Below are positions 17,703 to 26,395 of a DNA stretch of 64,000 nt, piece by piece (the first letter of the stretch is position 1; each line of letters begins with the position of its first letter). Below the pieces are notes generated by a model, which did not search any database, was not told where the DNA came from, and saw only the letters and a list, made by a program, of their open reading frames with translations. The DNA comes from Dethiothermospora halolimnae (GTDB taxonomy: Bacteria > Bacillota > Clostridia > Tissierellales > VENL01). Made by a program: the position numbers and the translations under genes. The DNA lies in assembly GCF_037577855.1 (NCBI RefSeq), contig NZ_JBAKFX010000001.1:1-64000 (forward strand). Reading direction: 5' to 3'.

Positions 17703-18989
17703 TTATACTATTTGTCTAATATATTTGTCAATAACTTTGATAACTATTTTCAGTTTCTCCATATCCATAACATATTGCTTCTCTTGATAAATTGACTTAA
17801 TAAGCCCACTTAAAGCTGGTTTCCCTTCAAATGAATTGTAAGTAAAAAATACACTTCCCTTTACCTGGGAAAAATTACTATTTAATGTAAGTTGTCTTTC
17901 TATTTCGGAAAATCCATGCCATGGACTATTTGGGTCGGGATTTCCTGCTCTATAGGCAGCTTGTCCAATATATAACTCAACATTAGTTCCCTTTGTGGTA
18001 TCAACCCACCAATTTAATAATTCACTATAATCTGCTATGGAAAAGCCAATATGCCAATATATTTGGGGCACTATATAATCTATCATTTCTTCCTTTACCC
18101 ATTTTCTAGTATCTGCATATTGCTTGTAGTATGACTGCATTCCCTTTGTGTTGCTACCTAATGGGTTTGTTGATTTATTTGCCCATATACCAAAGGGGCT
18201 AATTCCAAAGGAAACATCTTTAGAAGTTTCTTTGATTCTCTTAGAAAGTTCCCCTATAAGTATATTTACATTTTCCCTTCTCCAGTCATGAATATTTTCA
18301 AATCCCTTTCCATACTTTTCAAAGGCATCTTTATCATCAAAGTCCTTTCCTGGATAAAAATAATCGTCAAAGTGGATTCCATCAACGTCATAATTTTCCA
18401 CTATTTCAATAACACCATCCATAACTAGTTCCCTTACCTCAGGAACACCGGGATTGAAGTATAGATTACCATCTGAATGTTTTACCACCCAATCAGGGTT
18501 CGCTATAGCTGGATGGAAAAAATCTAATGAAGCAAAGTCATGTTCCGGTTCATTGTACTTCTTCTTAGTTATCCTATAGGGATTAAGCCATGCATGTAAC
18601 TGAATACCCCTTTTATGGGCTTCATCAATCCAAAACTTTAAAGGATCAAATCCATCACTTGGCATTACTCCCTGTTTTCCCGTAAGATATTTAGACCAAG
18701 GAAAATATTTAGAAGGATATAATGCATCTCCAGAGGGTCTTACCTGTAAAAATACAGCATTAAGTCCCATATCTTTTACATCATCTAAAATCTTAATTGC
18801 CTCTTTTTTAAGAACTTCTGCATCGGTAGTTGGCTTTGAAGGATAATCTATATTCAAAACAGTAGAAACCCAAAGCCCCCTCATCTCTTTTTTCTCTATG
18901 GTGTTCAAACTAGGTGTAGCAAAAGCTATAGTACTTTGAAATATAACCATAATAAGTAATATAGATATAATTTTAAAACTATTTTTCAT
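17703..18989 (-). CDS. Secreted GHL10/DUF187 (YngK-like) glycosidase
   Basis: Starts at the ATG at 18989 behind AAAGGAGG. An in-frame upstream extension lacks such a site. The signal peptide is MKNSFKIISILLIMVIFQST with a probable cleavage after IAFA. The mature protein begins with EMRGLWVSTVLNIDYPS, the hallmark of the glycosyl-hydrolase-like 10 (DUF187) family. It continues with a TIM barrel: NAVFLQVRPSGDALYPS, HAWLNPYRI, YDVDGIHFDDYFYP and ISPFGIWANK. The DGIHFDDYFYP segment holds the likely catalytic acids. It probably acts on cell-surface or peptidoglycan-linked glycans. About 425 residues is a normal length for this family without extra C-terminal domains. Confidence 0.85.
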   Translation of the reverse strand: MKNSFKIISILLIMVIFQSTIAFATPSLNTIEKKEMRGLWVSTVLNIDYPSKPTTDAEVLKKEAIKILDDVKDMGLNAVFLQVRPSGDALYPSKYFPWSKYLTGKQGVMPSDGFDPLKFWIDEAHKRGIQLHAWLNPYRITKKKYNEPEHDFASLDFFHPAIANPDWVVKHSDGNLYFNPGVPEVRELVMDGVIEIVENYDVDGIHFDDYFYPGKDFDDKDAFEKYGKGFENIHDWRRENVNILIGELSKRIKETSKDVSFGISPFGIWANKSTNPLGSNTKGMQSYYKQYADTRKWVKEEMIDYIVPQIYWHIGFSIADYSELLNWWVDTTKGTNVELYIGQAAYRAGNPDPNSPWHGFSEIERQLTLNSNFSQVKGSVFFTYNSFEGKPALSGLIKSIYQEKQYVMDMEKLKIVIKVIDKYIRQIV

Positions 18990-19102
18990 AACATCCTCCT
19001 TTATATTTTTGTAAAGTCCTTTATATCTTATTTCGTCAGATTTAGGCAAATATCCTTTTAGTTTTTATTTTTTAATAAAAATAACTTAATAAAATAAAAA
19101 AT

Positions 19103-19127
19103 GAGGAGCCAGATAACTTGGCTCTCC
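19103..19127 (-). terminator. Terminator of the chemoreceptor gene
   Basis: A GAGCCA/TGGCTC-centred hairpin on the minus strand is followed by a run of T residues (A-rich at 19083-19100 on the plus strand). Confidence 0.65.
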
Positions 19128-19148
19128 ATTCTAAGTTTAATTTAAGTA

Positions 19149-20957
19149 TTAATTAGACTCATTAACTTTAAAATTCTTTATATAATTATATAGTGTAATT
19201 GAATTTGAATTTAATTCTTCCGTTGATTCCGTTACACTTTGGGTAGCAGATGCCTGTTCATTAATGCCTATGGATATCTCCTTAGTTTTATCAGATATTT
19301 TTTCAACTAGATTAGAAGATTCCTTCATTGCAAGGGTCATTTCCTTTGTAGATTTTTCTTGCTTTATATAGCCCTCTAGGGTTTCTTCAGACATTAATGT
19401 GATCTTACTGACACCATCTGATATATTACCAAACTTAGTTGTTATGTCATCCATCTGATAATTAACTTCTTTTACATTTTCAACTGTAGTCTTTATGGCA
19501 TTTTTCGATTTCTCGGATTCTTTTTGTATCTCTCCTAATATTGATTCGATCTTTTTCGTCTCCTCTTGACTTTGATTAGCTAGTTTACTAATTTCATCGG
19601 CTACAACTGCAAACCCCTTGCCAGCCTCCCCTGCCCTAGCAGCTTCTATAGCAGAATTTAATGATAATAAATTGGTTTGATCGGCTATACTTCTAAGACT
19701 ATCTACTATCCCCTTTATTTCTTGGGCATTTTCATATAAAGTAGATATACTTTCATTGGTTTTATTTGAATCATTTACAGTGCTTTTAATGGATACTTCC
19801 ATCTTTGCGACTATATCTTTCCCTGAACTAACAAGATCAAATATATCCTTAGCATCTTTATTTAATTCACGGAATTTTTCTGTGGCCTTTTCTGTATCCT
19901 CTAGCATATTTTCTGATTTTAGGTATGTGTCATTAACGAAATTAAAAACCTCTTCCGCATCAGACTGTATTAGATTTGTATTGCTAGCTAGCTGTTCTGT
20001 AGTAGCAGAAGTTTCCTCAGCCATAGCTGAAATATTAGCCGATGAATCCTGCATGGTATTAGCACCGACCTTTATCTTCAGTATCATCTCATCAAAGTAT
20101 TCTAATATTTTATTGAAGCTTTTAGAAATAACCCCTATCTCATCTTCAACAATATATGGTATTCTTTCTCTTAAATCTCCTTGGGATACCTTTGTTGCTA
20201 TCTCCTGTACTGTAATAAATGTATTATGTATATTTCTATTTAATAGTAATGCAAAGGTAACTGAAAGTCCCACAGCAGCTATAAACTCCATAATCATTGG
20301 AACAGTGAGATACTCAACTCTAGTATACCCAACCATGATTAGACCAAAGACACTGGAAAACATACCTAATATATAGACCGCTAAAAATATAAAGGCTATC
20401 TTTATCTTTTTTGAAAAACCTAAAAAGTTTAATGTCTTTTTACTATCTTTAACTTCATGAAGATTATAATGATATATTATATTTGAAAATTCATTTTCTG
20501 AAATAAGATAAAATATAGGTCCTTCAACTAAACCGGTAAATAATAACAATAATCCAAAGGCAATAATATCTTTAAAACTTGCCATTCCCATAGGTATAAG
20601 GGGCCCCACAGCCACTATAGGTCCTATTATTGAATATCTAAGAATGATAGCTATAGCATCAAAATATGGCATATTTATTAGTCTATTTTTTATATAGATA
20701 CAATCATCTTGTCTAATATTATCCTTATCATTTTCTAATATGTTAAAAGCTTTTTTAAGATAGAAATGTCTTACTATAACATGGATTAACATTGTAACGG
20801 TAGAAGCTATTGTGGCAGCAATAAGGAAGGGCACTGGATTATTTCTAGCAAAATCAAATCCCATAATAGCGAAAAGTATAATAACCGGTACTGGAAATAG
20901 GTACGTAATCAACTCTTGCTTTGCCAAAATTCTTTTCATAATCTTTTTCGTATTCAT
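19149..20957 (-). CDS. Methyl-accepting chemotaxis protein with polytopic sensor region
   Basis: 602 residues. The N-terminal ~250 residues hold about six membrane helices rather than the usual two with an external sensor. A HAMP segment follows (VQEIATKVSQGDLRERIPYI), then the cytoplasmic signalling hairpin with the conserved tip SLNSAIEAARAGEAGKGFAV and DEISKLANQS. It should relay a membrane-sensed or intramembrane signal to CheA/CheW. No che genes are in the window. AAAGGAGG precedes the ATG. The membrane-embedded sensor suggests a hydrophobic or energy-state input, which is inference. Confidence 0.9.
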   Translation of the reverse strand: MNTKKIMKRILAKQELITYLFPVPVIILFAIMGFDFARNNPVPFLIAATIASTVTMLIHVIVRHFYLKKAFNILENDKDNIRQDDCIYIKNRLINMPYFDAIAIILRYSIIGPIVAVGPLIPMGMASFKDIIAFGLLLLFTGLVEGPIFYLISENEFSNIIYHYNLHEVKDSKKTLNFLGFSKKIKIAFIFLAVYILGMFSSVFGLIMVGYTRVEYLTVPMIMEFIAAVGLSVTFALLLNRNIHNTFITVQEIATKVSQGDLRERIPYIVEDEIGVISKSFNKILEYFDEMILKIKVGANTMQDSSANISAMAEETSATTEQLASNTNLIQSDAEEVFNFVNDTYLKSENMLEDTEKATEKFRELNKDAKDIFDLVSSGKDIVAKMEVSIKSTVNDSNKTNESISTLYENAQEIKGIVDSLRSIADQTNLLSLNSAIEAARAGEAGKGFAVVADEISKLANQSQEETKKIESILGEIQKESEKSKNAIKTTVENVKEVNYQMDDITTKFGNISDGVSKITLMSEETLEGYIKQEKSTKEMTLAMKESSNLVEKISDKTKEISIGINEQASATQSVTESTEELNSNSITLYNYIKNFKVNESN

Positions 20958-21050
20958 AGATAACCTCCTTTAATTTTAAGTACTTTCGATAAATTTCGAC
21001 TTTATATACCATTTTATTATACCATAATTTTTATATATTAGTAAATATAT

Positions 21051-21094
21051 AAGCAAAAGGAAAGACCCACTCTAGTGGATCCTTCCTTTTGCTT
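21051..21094 (-). terminator. Terminator after the 21.1 kb membrane protein
   Basis: AAGCAAAAGGAA (21051-21062) and TTCCTTTTGCTT (21083-21094) close a hairpin with further internal pairing around CCACT/AGTGG. Confidence 0.65.
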
Positions 21095-21126
21095 ATATTC
21101 TCCATAATGTTTACTTATTAAAATAA

Positions 21127-21636
21127 TTAATATATCCAATCTGCCGGTAAGAAAAATGTCCAAGGTGCTGTAATAATAGCAATAGTCATTGCAATTTTAA
21201 ATCTTAAGGCCTTTTCTTTAATATGCTTTTCAAATACAAGTTTATAATTAAATAAAAATATAAATCCTGCTGATACAAATACAGCACTTATTATTATTAT
21301 TGAGGCAATAGGGTTAGTAAAAGGATGATAAGATAGGGCACCTACCACTTGATTTAATACTTTAAATTTATCCCCTAAAAGAATTATTAAAAATAATATT
21401 CCAGCCCCTATAAAATCTGCTAAAAATCCATATAGCCAAACCTTTAATATATTCTTTTTATAGAATATCTTTAAATTAAATCCCTTGTCCTTTAATTTAT
21501 AAACATAAAAACAAATCATTATCATTAAAGAATCTATAACATAATTTCCTAAGATAGTTATAAATATAACTGGTGGAAAAAATAATAGAAACCATATAGG
21601 AAAAATTAAGTTATATAGTTTAGTTGTTTTCTTCAT
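21127..21636 (-). CDS. Hypothetical five-helix membrane protein
   Basis: 169 residues with about five hydrophobic helices and short charged loops (KLKDKGFNLKIFYKKN, KHIKEKALRFK). I do not recognise the family. AAGGGGA precedes the ATG at a slightly long spacing. It lies 21 nt after the frameshifted DUF6054-like gene and could have been transcribed with it. Confidence 0.6.
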   Translation of the reverse strand: MKKTTKLYNLIFPIWFLLFFPPVIFITILGNYVIDSLMIMICFYVYKLKDKGFNLKIFYKKNILKVWLYGFLADFIGAGILFLIILLGDKFKVLNQVVGALSYHPFTNPIASIIIISAVFVSAGFIFLFNYKLVFEKHIKEKALRFKIAMTIAIITAPWTFFLPADWIY

Positions 21637-21657
21637 ATTTTCTAAGTCCCCTTTTCT

Positions 21658-22013
21658 TTATTTATCAAATATATCCGATATTTTATGCTTCAATTTATTA
21701 ACAATTGTTTCTTTCAATGATTTCTCGAGCTCTTCTGGATTAACCTTTGTTACTTTCCATGAATTTTCGACACAAATTTCCATAATTTCATTTATTATAA
21801 ATCTATGCTCTTTATTTTCAGATCCCCAACTTAACATAAGAGTTCCAGTTTTTCCACCACTTACAATATATTCTATGTCGACTCTATTATCATCAATAAA
21901 CTTTAAAATTATAACTGATATTAATGTTGAGCTAATCCTCATATAGTACTTTCCCTCATAATCATCATTGTATCTCCATCTTTATAGATGTATGAACTAC
22001 TATTGTATTAATA
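21658..22013 (-). pseudogene. DUF6054-like gene, frameshifted copy
   Basis: The 94 codons from ATG 21942 (MRISSTLISVIILKFI...) match the C-terminal two thirds of the intact gene at 32390-32815. Upstream DNA still encodes the matching N-terminal residues (SYIYKDGDTMMIMRE) in a different frame. Aligned with the intact copy, one base is missing just before the ATATGAGG that now serves as a start (17 against 18 nt). There is also an in-frame TAA at 22008-22010. The gene was inactivated by a -1 frameshift plus a nonsense change. A shortened protein from ATG 21942 remains possible, but no ribosome binding site precedes it. Confidence 0.75.
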
Positions 22014-22128
22014 CAAATTTTTTCAATGAAAATATCTTTAATTTCTATTATGATAATCGTTGTAGATTTATATGCTATATTTGATTCTTATAAGAATCTA
22101 AAAAAAATAAACTGGAAATCCGTTAAAG

Positions 22129-22520
22129 ATGATTAGTTTAAATAAGTCGCTAAAAATCAACCATAAAAGGTATAAAAAATATATATACTTATATTATTAT
22201 CTCTATATTTCATCCTTAGATTCTTTTTAAATTTTGGACAAGTAGGTATCCAATCAGGGATAAATCCTGCAATTTATTATTCTGCTTCTATAACACACGG
22301 AATAGGAGAGATTTTTGTACTCTTTATAGTATTTATCTTTACAATGGAACAATTTATACTTTGGATAAAATTCTTTAAAAACAAAAATTTTGTTGAAGTA
22401 GAAAATTTCTATAAAAAATTTTTAACAAAAGTACTTTTACTCATTAGTTTGATATTACTATTTAGTGCTTGTTTTGAGGTGCTAATCTCAAATCGTTTAA
22501 TAAATATTATATACAATTAA
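22129..22520 (+). pseudogene. SpoIIM-like membrane protein, frameshifted and shortened
   Basis: An N-terminal piece from ATG 22129 (SLKINHKRYKKYIYLYYY) runs into a stop, and coding sequence resumes in another frame. The second part reads FGQVGIQSGINPAIYY, SITHGIGEIFVLFIVFIF and two further hydrophobic helices, ending at TAA 22520. HGIGE followed by a membrane helix is typical of SpoIIM/DUF95-type proteins, which also occur in peptide-bacteriocin and immunity clusters. Normal members are near 200 residues, so an internal deletion as well as the frameshift is likely. It is followed after 30 nt by a LytTR regulator and then an ABC transporter. Confidence 0.6.
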
Positions 22521-22550
22521 AATATAATAGGAGGATGATGAGGAATAATT

Positions 22551-22889
22551 ATGAAAGTTAAAGTGAATTCAAACAACTTAATTATAAAGAAGAAAAAAGA
22601 TCTTTCTCTAATACCACTATCGAACATTTTATACATAGAAAAATTTGGTAACATAAGTGTTATTAAAACTAAACAACACGAATTCGAAGTAAGAATAACT
22701 TTAAAAGATCTTGTTACACTATTACCCCAATATTTCATAAGAAGTCATAGATCCTATATAATTAACACAAGATTAGTAACAAAATTAAAACATATGAAAA
22801 ACGATTTGTATAAAGTTGTTTTTAATATAGATGATTATGACTACGCATTTCTAAAGAAAAAAGAAATTAATAAAATAATTAATGATTAA
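22551..22889 (+). CDS. Stand-alone LytTR DNA-binding regulator
   Basis: 112 residues consisting almost entirely of a LytTR domain. IPLSNILYIEKFGNISVIKT, RITLKDLVTLLPQYFIRSHR and SYIINTRLVTKL match the beta-rich LytTR fold, with the conserved F-R-HRSYIIN segment. There is no receiver domain, as in small LytTR regulators of bacteriocin and membrane-stress loci. It probably controls the adjacent SpoIIM-like and ABC genes. An imperfect repeat at 23126-23145 is a possible target. Confidence 0.8.
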   Translation: MKVKVNSNNLIIKKKKDLSLIPLSNILYIEKFGNISVIKTKQHEFEVRITLKDLVTLLPQYFIRSHRSYIINTRLVTKLKHMKNDLYKVVFNIDDYDYAFLKKKEINKIIND

Positions 22890-23046
22890 TACGTAAGGAT
22901 ATCATCGATTACAAAATAAATAATAGAGTTATATACAATAAAAATTAAAAAAATAAAAGTTAGCCTCAAAATATGCTTAATAAAACATATGACTTTTTGT
23001 AAAAAATAATACGCATTATACAAGAAAAATATCAATTCAACCTCCC

Positions 23047-23084
23047 TATGATGAAATCAATTATATATAATTGATTTCATCATA
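23047..23084. repeat. Perfect 38-nt palindrome between the LytTR and ABC genes
   Basis: The sequence from 23047 (TATGATGAAATCAATTATAT) to 23084 equals its own reverse complement. It may be the terminator of the LytTR gene or a dimeric protein site. Confidence 0.6.
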
Positions 23085-23125
23085 GAAAAACAAAAACCTA
23101 TTGGCCAGAATATAGTAATTTAAGC

Positions 23126-23145
23126 GATCGTAAAGTTTTACAATC
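23126..23145 (+). promoter_or_regulatory. Candidate LytTR operator
   Basis: GATCGTAAAG and TTTTACAATC form an imperfect inverted repeat about 40 nt before the ABC transporter start, in the only gap between regulator and transporter. The match to known LytTR sites is not exact. Confidence 0.3.
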
Positions 23146-23183
23146 GACTAGATATGTGAAGATAAGTAAGGAGGGAAATATAA

Positions 23184-24395
23184 ATGTCTTTAAGCTTAAA
23201 AGTAAATAATCTATATAAAAGTTACAAAAAACAAAAGATTTTAGAAGGTATTTCATTTCAAATCAATAAAAATGAAATAATAGGGCTTATTGGTAACAAT
23301 GGTGCAGGTAAAACAACTTTAATGAAATGTATACTACAATTAACAAATATAGATAGTGGTGAAATTTTAATAAATAATATAAATATAAAAAAGAAACTTT
23401 GTTTTAAAAATGTTGGCTCCGTCATAGAAACTCCTAAATTATATGGATACATGACTGGATATGAAAATTTATATGCCCAATCTTTGCTTTACAATCATAT
23501 CTCCAAGGATCACATCATTTCATTGTCTAAAGAACTAGGTATATACAATTCTTTAAACAAAAAAGTTAAAAACTATTCTTTAGGGATGAAACAAAGATTA
23601 TCAATCGCACAAGCCCTATTAAACAATCCAATATTATTAATATTAGATGAGCCTATGAATGGACTAGACCCTCAAGGAATATATAAATTAAAGCAATATC
23701 TTAAAAAGATATCTAGAAATACTAGCATATTAATTAGCAGTCATATATTGTCACACATAGATTATTTATGTGACACAGTGCTTATGTTAAAAAACGGAAA
23801 AATTGTCAATTTAGATTTAAATAAACATAATAAAAAGTCTACAATATTCGAAACATCTAATTCTAAAAAATCAATGGAAATTTTAAATAATTTTAATAAA
23901 AATAGTAAATATATAAATTCACATAAAATAGCTGTAGAATTGAACAAAGAAGAGATACCTATTTTTATAAAAAAGTTAGTAAACAATAATGAAGAACTAT
24001 TGAATGCTAATATTCAATATAAAAGACAAATTGGGTCTACAGATAACCTTTCTGATAATCTTAGAAACATATTTAATGATAATATTAAATTAAATTCTTA
24101 TTATATAAATAACAATATTAACCCTAAAGAAATGAACTTGTGGAAATTTTTAGATGAAAGTAGTATACTAACTTTAATAATTATTATATATGGAATAATT
24201 ACCTCTAGCTCAAATCTTCCTAGAGAAATAAATAATGGAACTCTAGGATTATTAGTAACAAAACATTATAAAAGAAAAGAAATTTTTTTTAGGAAAATTA
24301 TTAAGTTTTGTACTTTTAAGTTTAATGCTATTTATTTATTTGTTTATAATCACATTTATAACTGGTATTCTATTATGGGGAATAGATGGTATTGA
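23184..24395 (+). CDS. ABC ATPase fused in frame to part of an ABC-2 permease
   Basis: Residues 1 to about 215 are a standard ABC ATPase (GNNGAGKTTL, YSLGMKQRLSIAQAL, LILDEPMNGLDP), like those of lantibiotic-immunity and BcrA-type exporters. After about residue 290 the sequence changes to the extracytoplasmic loop and second membrane segment of an ABC-2 permease (YYINNNINPKEMNLWKFL, ILTLIIIIYGIITSSS, EINNGTLGLLVTKH). Normally these are separate genes and the permease has a further N-terminal helix, so a deletion has probably fused them. Past T8 at 24283-24290 the frame is wrong (LFVYNHIYNWYSIMGNRWY) and stops. The ATPase half may still be functional. AAGGAGG precedes the ATG. Confidence 0.65.
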   Translation: MSLSLKVNNLYKSYKKQKILEGISFQINKNEIIGLIGNNGAGKTTLMKCILQLTNIDSGEILINNINIKKKLCFKNVGSVIETPKLYGYMTGYENLYAQSLLYNHISKDHIISLSKELGIYNSLNKKVKNYSLGMKQRLSIAQALLNNPILLILDEPMNGLDPQGIYKLKQYLKKISRNTSILISSHILSHIDYLCDTVLMLKNGKIVNLDLNKHNKKSTIFETSNSKKSMEILNNFNKNSKYINSHKIAVELNKEEIPIFIKKLVNNNEELLNANIQYKRQIGSTDNLSDNLRNIFNDNIKLNSYYINNNINPKEMNLWKFLDESSILTLIIIIYGIITSSSNLPREINNGTLGLLVTKHYKRKEIFFRKIIKFCTFKFNAIYLFVYNHIYNWYSIMGNRWY

Positions 24396-24795
24396 TATAC
24401 CAAAAACTATAATTACTTCTAATGGATTTAAAAAAATAAATATAATTGAAAGTTTAAGCTTCAAATATTTATCTTATTTCGTAACAATGTTAAATTTCAC
24501 TGTGTTAGTTTTTTGTATTTCATCTATATTCAATAGTGTATCAGTTTCCTATGTTATTTCAATAAGTATTTTATTTTTCGGCGCCTCTCTAAGTTCCATA
24601 TTTAAAAACTATAACTGGTACAAATATTTATATTTTAGTAATTTAGACATTAGTATTTATTTAGGTAATTACAACAAATTAATTAATGGATTATCTCTCA
24701 AAGAGACAATAATAAAGCAGTTAATATGCATGTTATGTTTTATATTTACCTCATTTTTTTTATTTAAAAGCAAAGAAATTAAGTCCAAAAATTAA
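24289..24795 (+). pseudogene. Remainder of the ABC-2 permease, out of frame after a T8 tract
   Basis: Removing one T from 24283-24290 makes the upstream frame read EIFLGKLLSFVLLSLMLFIY and continue through three to four hydrophobic helices to TAA 24795. This restores a normal ABC-2 permease C-terminus. The continuation is free of stops, so the frameshift is recent, phase-variable, rescued by polymerase slippage on the T tract, or a base-calling error. From ATG 24325 alone a 156-residue membrane fragment could be made, but no ribosome binding site is seen there. Confidence 0.65.
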
Positions 24796-24851
24796 GATGT
24801 GAACAGTTATTTAGAGATTATTTATAATATATTTAAAGGAGATGAATTTAA

Positions 24852-25361
24852 ATGAGTATTTATTATATGGAACAACAAACATTTTCCACAAAAGATAAGT
24901 ATCAAATATATGATACAAATAGACAACAAATATTAGAAGCTACTGGAAATAGATCTACCGGGACTTTCGATAGAGTTTTTGGGAACTTTTTTTCTATAGG
25001 ATATACATTAAATGTAAATAATATAGAAGGAGAATTGGTATTTACACTTAATAAAAAAAGAGGATTTATTTGGAGTCATTATGATATGTTGGTTAATAAA
25101 GACCTACATGCTTCAATACAAGAAGAGAAAAGTTTGTTTAAATCTAATTTAATTATAAATAGTTCATTGGGTGAATACAAAGTTAATGGAGATGTATTTG
25201 CCAAAAACTTTACTATTAATAAAGCCCAAAATACAGTTGCAAAAATCAAGAAAAAAACATTCTCTTTTGGTGATAGTTATGAAATTTCTGTATATGAAGA
25301 GGATAATTACAAGTTATTCATAGCAACAGCTATAGCAATAGATAATTGTAAACATAATTAA
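24852..25361 (+). CDS. LURP-one-related (tubby-like fold) protein
   Basis: 169 residues. MSIYYMEQQTFSTKDKYQIY followed by repeated beta strands (EGELVFTLNKKRGF, NTVAKIKKKTFSFGDSYEIS) matches the LURP-one-related/YxjI beta-barrel family, which shares the tubby C-terminal fold. Function is unknown and membrane-phospholipid association is suspected for the fold. An AAAGGAGATG site precedes ATG 24852. It lies 57 nt after the broken permease and may belong to that cluster. Confidence 0.7.
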   Translation: MSIYYMEQQTFSTKDKYQIYDTNRQQILEATGNRSTGTFDRVFGNFFSIGYTLNVNNIEGELVFTLNKKRGFIWSHYDMLVNKDLHASIQEEKSLFKSNLIINSSLGEYKVNGDVFAKNFTINKAQNTVAKIKKKTFSFGDSYEISVYEEDNYKLFIATAIAIDNCKHN

Positions 25362-25674
25362 ATATAATTATCTGTATACTTATATATATTGCTTTTAATT
25401 CACTCTAAACATTTTAAATACTCGTATATATTTTTATCAAAATGAAAACTAAAAGGAATATATTATGTTTTCAAAATCAATAGAACTGTAAATAATTATG
25501 TATATATATCATTAAATGTTTACAATTCTATTGATTTATCCCCAGTTAATAAAAAATAGATACTTATATACTTTTGCATTTTTACTAACTAACTTTCTAT
25601 AGTGCCGTAATAAAATAACAATGGATATTAAGATTTTTTTATTTTTATAACACCCTTTAAAAAACTAAAATATA
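25362..25674. other. Intergenic region with long hairpin
   Basis: No gene seen. A stem of about 18 bp (arms around 25474-25492 and 25518-25537) has a 25-nt loop. It follows the LURP-one-like gene and is probably its terminator. Confidence 0.4.
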
Positions 25675-26325
25675 TTAGATACCCCCTTTATAATATCTAT
25701 TAGCATATAGCTTATATACTCCTAAATGGATTATTATAAAAACAATTGAAATAATAAGAGCATATAAAGTCCCTATATCCCCATATCCATATGAACTATT
25801 AGTATAATAACTATATGCAATATTTATTATTACTGCATATAAAAATGGTATAAAGTAAATTACTAATATTTTTTTGATACCATTTTTTAATTTCATTTTC
25901 CCTTATTCCAATTCTATAAAGACTATGATATTTCTGTTTTTCATCTTTATACTCCATTTTTAATTTAAAATGTCATACTTTTTATCTAAAAGTAGGGGAA
26001 CCATAATATTTTCCTTTACAGTTAAGCTAATAAGTAGGTTAAAGTCCTGAAACACCATGCCAATATTATTTCTTCTAAACAATGATAATTCATTCTTTTC
26101 CATTTTACATATATCTTTACCTTTTATCTTTATTTCACCTTTATCACAATTATCTATCCCCGACGCTACATTTAATAAAGTGGTTTTCCCACTTCCCGAT
26201 GATCCCATAATACCTACAAACTCATTGTCTTTTAATGTTAGGTTTATATTATCTAATACTACCTTACTCACTTTTTTGTTGTTACTATACTTTTTATATA
26301 CATTTTTTATTTCTAATATATTCAT
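25675..26325 (-). pseudogene. Remains of a BceAB-type peptide-antibiotic ABC transporter
   Basis: From ATG 26325 (RBS AAAGGA) 121 codons encode the N-terminal half of a BceA-like ATPase: GSSGSGKTTLLNVASGID, RRNNIGMVFQDFNLL, ending ...VPLLLDKKYDILN and a stop. Signature, Walker B and H-loop are missing. Directly after, the DNA encodes the C-terminus of an FtsX/BceB permease, frameshifted: YKDEKQKYHSLYRIGIRE in one frame, then KNGIKKILVIYFIPFLYAVI to the end at 25675. Most of the permease is therefore deleted. BceAB systems export or detoxify bacitracin-like peptides. No BceRS two-component genes are nearby. Confidence 0.75.
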
Positions 26326-26356
26326 AATAGTTAGTCCTTTACTTTAATATTTTTTT

Positions 26357-26395
26357 AAACCTGGGACAAAGGGACAGTCCCTCTGTCCCAGGTTT
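26357..26395 (-). terminator. Hairpin GGGACA-type palindrome
   Basis: AAACCTGGGACA (26357-26368) pairs with TGTCCCAGGTTT (26384-26395), with an inner AGGGAC/GTCCCT stem. It closely follows the DUF5694 stop codon. Similar CTGGGACA-rich palindromes are dispersed in many clostridial genomes, as far as I recall. Confidence 0.65.

Noticed and set aside
19756..20376. 206-codon plus-strand open frame inside the chemoreceptor gene
   Set aside because: Antisense shadow of conserved HAMP and signalling-domain codons, with no start signals.
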